The notes beneath the pieces are model-generated. The model saw only the letters and a program-made list of their open reading frames with translations, searched no databases and was not told the origin of the DNA. Positions 59,394 through 64,000 of a DNA stretch of 64,000 nt are shown in pieces (position 1 is the stretch's first letter; each line of letters starts with the position of its first letter). This DNA comes from Actinomycetes bacterium (GTDB taxonomy: Bacteria > Actinomycetota > Actinomycetes > Mycobacteriales > Mycobacteriaceae): assembly GCA_023460175.1 (NCBI GenBank), contig JAEWRC010000132.1:16866-80865 (forward strand). The letters run 5' to 3'. Position numbers and translations under genes: made by a program.

Positions 59394-60763
59394 TAGACCT
59401 CGATCTCCTTGTCGGGCTTGTCCAGATCCTCGCGGTGGTCGCGGCTGACCTCGACCATGAAGTTGGCGAAGTAGCCGGAGAACTGCGGGTCGCTCATCAT
59501 CTGCCAGCGCGGCGCCAACAGCTTCATATAGCGCTCCACGTAAAGGAATTGCTTGCCGATCAGCACCAGCTCACGCGGGAGCTTCACGTCGTAGGCCTCG
59601 GCCAGCGTGGAGAGTTGCTTGCCGATGTCGGCGTAGGACATGTCACCGAGCGTCTTCATGCTCAGCGGTTCGGCGAACGCCTCCAGGTCCTTGGCGGCCT
59701 GGGCCTCCGGCCGGACGGTGCCCACTGCGCCCAGCAGCACCACGATCTTGCCGGCCGCGGCGTGGTCCTTCTTGACCAGCAGCGCGTAGATCAGTTCGCG
59801 CAGCAGCCAGCGGGTGCGCGGATCGATGCGGCCCATGATGCCGAAGTCGAGGAACACGATCCGGCCCTGCTCGTCGACCAGCAGGTTGCCGGCGTGCAGG
59901 TCGCCGTGGAACAGGCCGTGCCGCAGACCGCCCTCGAAGGTGGAGAACAGCAGCGCCTTGACCAGTTCGGTGCCGTCGAAGTCCTGCTTGCGGATGGCTG
60001 CGACGTCGTCGATGCGGACCCCGTGCACGCGCTCCATGGTCAGCACGCGCTGGGTGGTGAAGTCCCAGTGCACGTCGGGCACCTTGATGTTCTTGCCCAG
60101 CGGCGACGAGTGCAGGTGGCTGACCCAGGCCTCCATGGACTGCGCCTCGATGCGGAAGTCGAGTTCCTCGGCCAGGTTGTCCGAGAAGTCGGCGACCACG
60201 TCCTGGGCGGACAGCCGCCGACCCAGCTTCGCGAACTCGACGACCTGGGCGAACCGCTTGAGGATCTGCAGATCGGCGGCCACCCGGCGGCGGATGCCCG
60301 GCCGTTGGATCTTGACCACCACATCCTCGCCGGAGTGCAGGGTCGCGAAGTGCACCTGGGCGATCGACGCCGAGGCGAACGGCTTCTCCTCGAAGTGCTT
60401 GAACAGGTTGCGCGGCTCGTCGCCGAGTTCCTCGCGGAACAGTTTCTGCACCTGGGCGGGGTCGGCCGGCGGCACGGAGTCCAGCAGGGTGCGGAACTCG
60501 CGCGACAGCGGCTCGCCGAAGGCGCCCGGGCTGGAGGCGATGATCTGGCCGAACTTCACATAGGTGGGGCCCAGGTCGGCGAAGGCCTTCGGGACCTCCT
60601 TGATGACCTTGGTCTGCAGGCTCCCGCGGCCCGGCAGTCGCTTGGCCACGCGCGCGGCGGTGCGAGTGAGTTGCCAGCCCGTGGTACCGACGCGGGCCGC
60701 CTCGAAGGGCAGCGGGACGCGGTCGAGCTTGACGACCTCCCGGTGGTGATTGGTCGGACTCAT
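59393..60763 (-). CDS. ABC1/UbiB-family atypical kinase
   Basis: A 456-aa protein of the UbiB/ADCK family. The KxGQ motif is in YVKFGQIIASSPGAFGEPLS, the nucleotide-binding Ala/Lys motif around VVVKIQRPG, and the catalytic HGDLHAGNLLVDEQGRIVFL with DFG in FLDFGIMG. Members act on isoprenoid-lipid (quinone) metabolism. Matches the Rv0647c position. Start ATG 60763. Confidence 0.92.
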   Translation of the reverse strand: MSPTNHHREVVKLDRVPLPFEAARVGTTGWQLTRTAARVAKRLPGRGSLQTKVIKEVPKAFADLGPTYVKFGQIIASSPGAFGEPLSREFRTLLDSVPPADPAQVQKLFREELGDEPRNLFKHFEEKPFASASIAQVHFATLHSGEDVVVKIQRPGIRRRVAADLQILKRFAQVVEFAKLGRRLSAQDVVADFSDNLAEELDFRIEAQSMEAWVSHLHSSPLGKNIKVPDVHWDFTTQRVLTMERVHGVRIDDVAAIRKQDFDGTELVKALLFSTFEGGLRHGLFHGDLHAGNLLVDEQGRIVFLDFGIMGRIDPRTRWLLRELIYALLVKKDHAAAGKIVVLLGAVGTVRPEAQAAKDLEAFAEPLSMKTLGDMSYADIGKQLSTLAEAYDVKLPRELVLIGKQFLYVERYMKLLAPRWQMMSDPQFSGYFANFMVEVSRDHREDLDKPDKEIEV

Positions 60764-60837
60764 TGTTGTAGTGTGCCAAATCCGCCTTCGGCGTTCCCAA
60801 TCACCGTGACCGCGACCACAGTGGTAAGCCACAGCAG

Positions 60838-61431
60838 TCAGCCTTTGCCCCACGGCGTCAGCCAAGGCGTGGGCTCCCAGCCCTCGTGCGCGGCGATCAG
60901 TTCGTAGAGGGTGGCGCCGTCGAGGGTCTCGCGAATGATGTCGGCGTGCCCGGCGTGCCGCGCGAGTTCCTCGATCAGGTGGAACAGCACCCAGCGCACC
61001 GACCAGGCGTCGATGTCCTGCGGGAACCACGGGACCTCCTTGGGGATCGGCACGGCCGCACCCAGGTCCACGGTGTCGATCAGGGCCAGCGCCGCGGCGT
61101 TGCCCTCGTCGAACCGGGCCAGGATCTCCGCGAGCGTCTCGTCGTCGGTCATGACGAACTCGCCGGCGTAATCGGCGGCCTGATCGGCCATGGAGCGCCG
61201 GTCGTTGGCGCACATCTCGGGTGCCGCCGCCACGCGCTGCAGCCAGCCGTGCTGACAGTTGGTGACGTGCTTGACGAGCGCACCGATCGACAGGGCGCTG
61301 ACCGTCGGCGTGGCCCGGGCCTGCTCGTCGGTCAGTCCGAACGCCACGGCGCGGAAGGCCTGCTGCTGCGCGCTGAGGTAGTGCTTGAGTCCGGCGCGTT
61401 CGTCGGCGATCGGCGGGGGCATGGCGGCCAT
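60838..61431 (-). CDS. DinB-fold protein (DinB_2/DUF664 type)
   Basis: A 197-aa four-helix protein. Metal-ligand-like histidines lie in ALVKHVTNCQHGWLQR and in HLIEELARHAGHADIIRETL. Many mycobacterial members are mycothiol- or bacillithiol-S-transferase relatives. It follows the next DinB gene by one base on the same strand, forming a two-gene operon. Confidence 0.88.
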   Translation of the reverse strand: MAAMPPPIADERAGLKHYLSAQQQAFRAVAFGLTDEQARATPTVSALSIGALVKHVTNCQHGWLQRVAAAPEMCANDRRSMADQAADYAGEFVMTDDETLAEILARFDEGNAAALALIDTVDLGAAVPIPKEVPWFPQDIDAWSVRWVLFHLIEELARHAGHADIIRETLDGATLYELIAAHEGWEPTPWLTPWGKG

Positions 61432-61432
61432 G

Positions 61433-61963
61433 TCAGCTCTCTTTCTTGTTGTGTGCGTAGAGGTCTCGAAGCAAGGAGATCTCCGCGCCGTGGTGGATGA
61501 CCTCGCGGTGGATGTGCAGCACGAGGTCGATCATGGGGCGCTCGCCCCACTGCCCCTCGGCGGCGCCGATCGGGCGGTCCAGGGCCGCGGGGGTCAGGGC
61601 GCGCACCCCCGCGACCCAGTGGTCGTGGGCGTCGTCGAGCTGGGCCAGGGCGGCCGCGGCATTCGTGGCGTAGTCCCAGCTCTGGTAGTCCGCGGGCGGG
61701 CCGCCGAAGTGCGCGTGGTTGCGCATGGCCAGCACGCCGACGATGACGTGCGCCATCCGCCAGGCGATCGTGGTGAAGGGGACGGGTTCGGGTGGGGGAT
61801 AAGCGAAGTCGATGGACCCGTCGGCGTGGACGGTCCAGCAGTCCGGGACCGGAGCCCAGAAGTACTCGTCGTCGCTCAGGCCGGACAGGCGAGGACGAAG
61901 TTGGTGGGTCCAATGCCATTCGAGCTGGTCGAGCAGCGAGTTCAGCAATGTGGGCGCTGTCAT
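61433..61963 (-). CDS. DinB-family protein
   Basis: A 176-aa DinB-fold protein. Histidines in WRMAHVIVGVL and VLHIHREVIHHGAEISLLRD match the three-His metal site. ATG 61963 is used; a GTG at 61969 is possible. First gene of the DinB pair, divergent from the WYL regulator. Confidence 0.87.
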   Translation of the reverse strand: MTAPTLLNSLLDQLEWHWTHQLRPRLSGLSDDEYFWAPVPDCWTVHADGSIDFAYPPPEPVPFTTIAWRMAHVIVGVLAMRNHAHFGGPPADYQSWDYATNAAAALAQLDDAHDHWVAGVRALTPAALDRPIGAAEGQWGERPMIDLVLHIHREVIHHGAEISLLRDLYAHNKKES

Positions 61964-62003
61964 GAACACACATTCTCAGCAATTGCGGACTGTTCTTGTC
62001 CTA

Positions 62004-62020
62004 AAAGTGCGAGACACTTT
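62004..62020. promoter_or_regulatory. Inverted repeat between DinB and WYL genes
   Basis: AAAGTG (62004-62009) and CACTTT (62015-62020) form a perfect inverted repeat with a five-base spacer in the 61-bp divergent gap, immediately before the WYL start. A likely operator of the WYL protein. Confidence 0.5.
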
Positions 62021-62024
62021 GGGC

Positions 62025-62984
62025 GTGTCCGAAACGACGAGCCGGGTGCTGCAGCTGCTGGGGCTGCTGCAATCCCGCCGGGTGTGGGCCGGTCACGAGC
62101 TGGCCGAGCGACTCGGTGTCACCGGGCGCAGCGTGCGCCGGGACATCGAACGCCTTCGGGACCTGGGATATCCGGTGCACGCGAGCCCCGGCCAGGGCGG
62201 CGGCTACCAACTGGGCGCCGGCGCTGCGCTACCGCCGCTGCTGCTCGACGGGGACGAGGCCGTCGCCGTGGCGGTCTGCCTGGGCTTGGCCGCCGGCGGC
62301 AGTGTGGCCGGGATCGGCGACTCCGCGCTGCGGGCGCTGTCCAAGCTCGATCAGGTCATGCCGTCACGGCTGCGCTCGCAGGTCTCGGCCGTGCACGAGG
62401 CGACCGTGACGCTGCGTGCGCACGCGGAGTCCACGGTGGATCCCGACGCGTTGATGACCCTGGCCCGCGCGTGCCGCGACCGCGAACACGTGGAGCTGCG
62501 GTACACGGCACTGAACGGCGCGGTGACGCAGCGCCGGCTGGAGCCGTATCAGCTGGTGACCACGGGCCGGCGGTGGTACCTGCTGGCCTACGACCGCGAC
62601 CGCGCGGACTGGCGCAGCCTGCGGTTGGATCGCATGACGGACATCGGCGCGCAGGGCACCACCTTCGTGGCCCGCGAGGCGCCGGATGCCGCCACCTACG
62701 TCAGCCGAGCGATCAGCAGTTCGCCGTATCGGTATGTGGCCCGGGTTCGCTATCGGTGCCCGCAAGACGTTGTCGCAGCGCACTTCTCACCGAGCGCGGC
62801 GACCGTCGAAGCCGACGGGCCCGAGTCCTGCCTGGTTTCCACCGGCGGCGACGACCCAGACCGGATGGTGCTCTGGCTGGCGTCGGTGGGCTGCGAGTTC
62901 GAGGTCCTCGAGCCCCCGGAGGTGGCGGCCGCCGCCGGGCGGATGGCGCAGCTGCTCTCCGGCGCTAATGCTGGTGGCCGGTGA
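62025..62984 (+). CDS. WYL-domain transcriptional regulator
   Basis: A 319-aa YafY/DeoR-like regulator. The winged helix is at about residues 10-65 (WAGHELAERLGVTGRSVRRD), and a WYL domain lies at about 145-205 (QLVTTGRRWYLLAYDRDRAD), with a C-terminal WCX part. WYL domains sense nucleic acid or other ligands. The GTG start is inferred; the gap to the divergent DinB genes and the operator-like repeat suggest it controls them. Confidence 0.9.
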   Translation: MSETTSRVLQLLGLLQSRRVWAGHELAERLGVTGRSVRRDIERLRDLGYPVHASPGQGGGYQLGAGAALPPLLLDGDEAVAVAVCLGLAAGGSVAGIGDSALRALSKLDQVMPSRLRSQVSAVHEATVTLRAHAESTVDPDALMTLARACRDREHVELRYTALNGAVTQRRLEPYQLVTTGRRWYLLAYDRDRADWRSLRLDRMTDIGAQGTTFVAREAPDAATYVSRAISSSPYRYVARVRYRCPQDVVAAHFSPSAATVEADGPESCLVSTGGDDPDRMVLWLASVGCEFEVLEPPEVAAAAGRMAQLLSGANAGGR

Positions 62985-63168
62985 TCCGTAGGCGCAGTTT
63001 CGTGGTCCGGGTGGTGTTGCGTCGGCGGGCCGAGGAATCGTGCCAGTGCAGGCGCAGCAGCAACAGCCGGCGGTGGGCTTGCCAGCCGATCGACAGCGGG
63101 TCGCGCCAGGGCGCCCGTCGGTCGGCCTCGGTGGGGAGATGAAGGTGCTCGCTCACAATGATTTCCAC
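62965..63168 (-). CDS. Small basic protein, unrecognised
   Basis: A 67-aa reading frame, VEIIVSEHLHLPTEADRRAP and on to a very basic end (RNTTRTTKLRLRITGHQH). Its end overlaps the WYL gene by 20 bases on the opposite strand. GTG 63168 or 63156 could be the start. It has the look of a real short gene, but no family is known to me. Confidence 0.4.
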   Translation of the reverse strand: MEIIVSEHLHLPTEADRRAPWRDPLSIGWQAHRRLLLLRLHWHDSSARRRNTTRTTKLRLRITGHQH

Positions 63169-63434
63169 TGTGGCACGGGATGGTCGCGGCGGCACCCCGG
63201 GCAGGTCAGCGGGTGTGTGAACGGTTGCCGAACAGTGGCCGAACCGTTGCGGTCCGGGTTGTCCGGGTCGTCCGGGTCGTCCGGGTTGGCGCGAGCGGGC
63301 GCAGAATACGGAAATCTCGCGGCGTGTCGGCCGGGGACGCCCCTGCAAGCGGGGGACCCCAGCACAGTCGCGCGAGGTGGGGGCGGGGAACCCGGCGCAG
63401 TCGCGCAAGGTCAGCGGGGGAGGATGGGGCACTG
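63169..63434. other. GC-rich spacer with short direct repeats
   Basis: No gene seen. It contains the 9-bp tandem repeat described separately at 63252-63287 and two copies of AGTCGCGCRAGGT (63366-63378 and 63399-63411) just before the ROK gene. Confidence 0.5.
63252..63287. repeat. Four tandem 9-bp repeats (GTCCGGGTY)
   Basis: Four consecutive copies, GTCCGGGTT, GTCCGGGTC, GTCCGGGTC and GTCCGGGTT, in a non-coding spacer. Such short arrays can vary in copy number between strains. Confidence 0.9.
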
Positions 63435-64000
63435 ATGAGCGAGTTCACCCTGGCCCTCGACATCGGCGGCACGAAGATCGCCGCGGGCCTGGTCGACCCC
63501 CACGGCGCCCTGGTGCGCGCCCGGCGGTTGCCCACCCCGCGCGGGGCCGAAGCCGAGGTGCTCTGGCGCGCGGTCGAGGAACTGATCGTGCAGCTGACCG
63601 CCGATACGCCGGTGCGTGGGGCCGGCATCGCCTCCGCGGGGCCAATCGATCTCCCCGCGGGCACTGTCAGCCCCATCAACGTTCCCGCCTGGCAAGGCTT
63701 TCCGGTGCGCGACCGGGTGGCCGCGGCCCTCGGCGGCCTGCCGGTGCGGCTCGCCGGCGACGGGCTGTGCATGGCCCTCGGGGAACACTGGCGCGGCGCC
63801 GGCCAGGGCGCGCGGTTCCTGCTGGGCCTGGTGGTCTCCACCGGCGTGGGCGGCGGCCTGGTCCTCGACGGCGCGCCGTACGCCGGGCGCACCGGCAACG
63901 CCGGTCACGTCGGTCACGTCGTGGTGGACCCGTCCGGGGTGCGGTGCACCTGCGGTGGCCACGGCTGCGTCGAGACCATCGCGGGCGGCCCGAGGATGGT
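63435..64000 (+). CDS. ROK-family sugar kinase, partial (3' end outside window)
   Basis: The first 188 residues of an ROK protein, a kinase rather than a repressor because no helix-turn-helix precedes the ATP motif LALDIGGTKIAAGLVD. The glucokinase-type STGVGGGLVLDG and the zinc signature CTCGGHGCVETIAGG are present. In M. tuberculosis Rv0650 lies in the same neighbourhood. Start ATG 63435. Confidence 0.9.
   Translation, partial: MSEFTLALDIGGTKIAAGLVDPHGALVRARRLPTPRGAEAEVLWRAVEELIVQLTADTPVRGAGIASAGPIDLPAGTVSPINVPAWQGFPVRDRVAAALGGLPVRLAGDGLCMALGEHWRGAGQGARFLLGLVVSTGVGGGLVLDGAPYAGRTGNAGHVGHVVVDPSGVRCTCGGHGCVETIAGGPRM

Noticed and set aside
63252..63287. CRISPR array
   Set aside because: The repeats are 9 bp and contiguous with no spacers, and no cas genes are nearby.

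Overview
The window looks like chromosome of a Mycolicibacterium/Mycobacterium-type actinomycete. It is very GC rich. It carries several mce/yrbE operons, mycolic acid methyltransferases and the hadABC dehydratase genes. It also reproduces gene orders known from Mycobacterium tuberculosis: menJ-grcC1-htpX ... gpdA-monooxygenase-yajQ (Rv0561c-Rv0566c), rpmG-hadABC-tRNA-Trp-secE-nusG-rplK-rplA-mmaA-lipG-ABC1 kinase (Rv0634B-Rv0647c), and an ROK kinase at the right edge. No insertion sequence, phage or CRISPR array was seen.

Layout. 1-3927: the start of a leftward mce operon (yrbEA, yrbEB, mceA running off the edge), divergent from a tandem-TetR regulator of the Mce3R type. 3941-7674: a small unknown gene, menJ, grcC1 and htpX; menJ and grcC1 start only 21 bp apart. 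7668-18054: a complete leftward mce operon (yrbEA, yrbEB, mceA-F, a Mce-associated protein and an MPT64-like secreted protein) lying inside what is otherwise the conserved htpX-gpdA order. 18545-22488: a secreted protein, glycerol-3-phosphate dehydrogenase, a flavin monooxygenase, YajQ and tRNA-Tyr. 22694-23328: a BrnT/RHH-like toxin-antitoxin pair. 23845-26920: a CotH / DUF4956 / VTC-domain operon. 27072-32722: a TspO-like gene followed by a decaying mce1-type operon (5'-truncated mceD, frameshifted mceE and mceF) whose last two Mam genes are intact. 32727-39003: a lipid-catabolism cluster (two SDRs, an HSL-type hydrolase, a thiolase-like lipid-transfer protein, two MaoC-type hydratases) with a second tandem-TetR regulator and repeated operator-like motifs. 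39242-48696: assorted single genes (lipoprotein, UsfY-like protein behind a perfect CRP box, GNAT, pirin, P-type ATPase, NERD helicase, TetR, crotonase, metallo-beta-lactamase fold protein). 48797-50490: nsrR-hmp nitric oxide defence. 50693-55532: tRNA-Thr, tRNA-Met, rpmG, hadABC, tRNA-Trp, secE, nusG, rplK, rplA. 55552-64000: a secreted VanX-type dipeptidase, a small Cys/His protein, one intact and one frameshifted mycolate methyltransferase, lipG, an ABC1 kinase, two DinB-fold proteins, a WYL regulator and the start of an ROK kinase.

Common threads. Most multi-gene units are tightly coupled by ATGA or TAGTG overlaps. Several genes (grcC1, menJ, gpsA, the 18545 secreted protein, the toxin, nsrR, hadA) have a TANNNT-like -10 hexamer 6-7 nt before the start codon, which predicts leaderless transcripts. 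The main biology is lipid import (mce), cell-envelope lipid synthesis (had, mmaA, menJ) and lipid/sterol-type catabolism under TetR control. The most unusual items are the eroding mce1-type operon with its deletion scar, the shared operator motif around the second tandem TetR, the VTC-DUF4956-CotH module, and the overlapping divergent leaderless promoters of menJ and grcC1.
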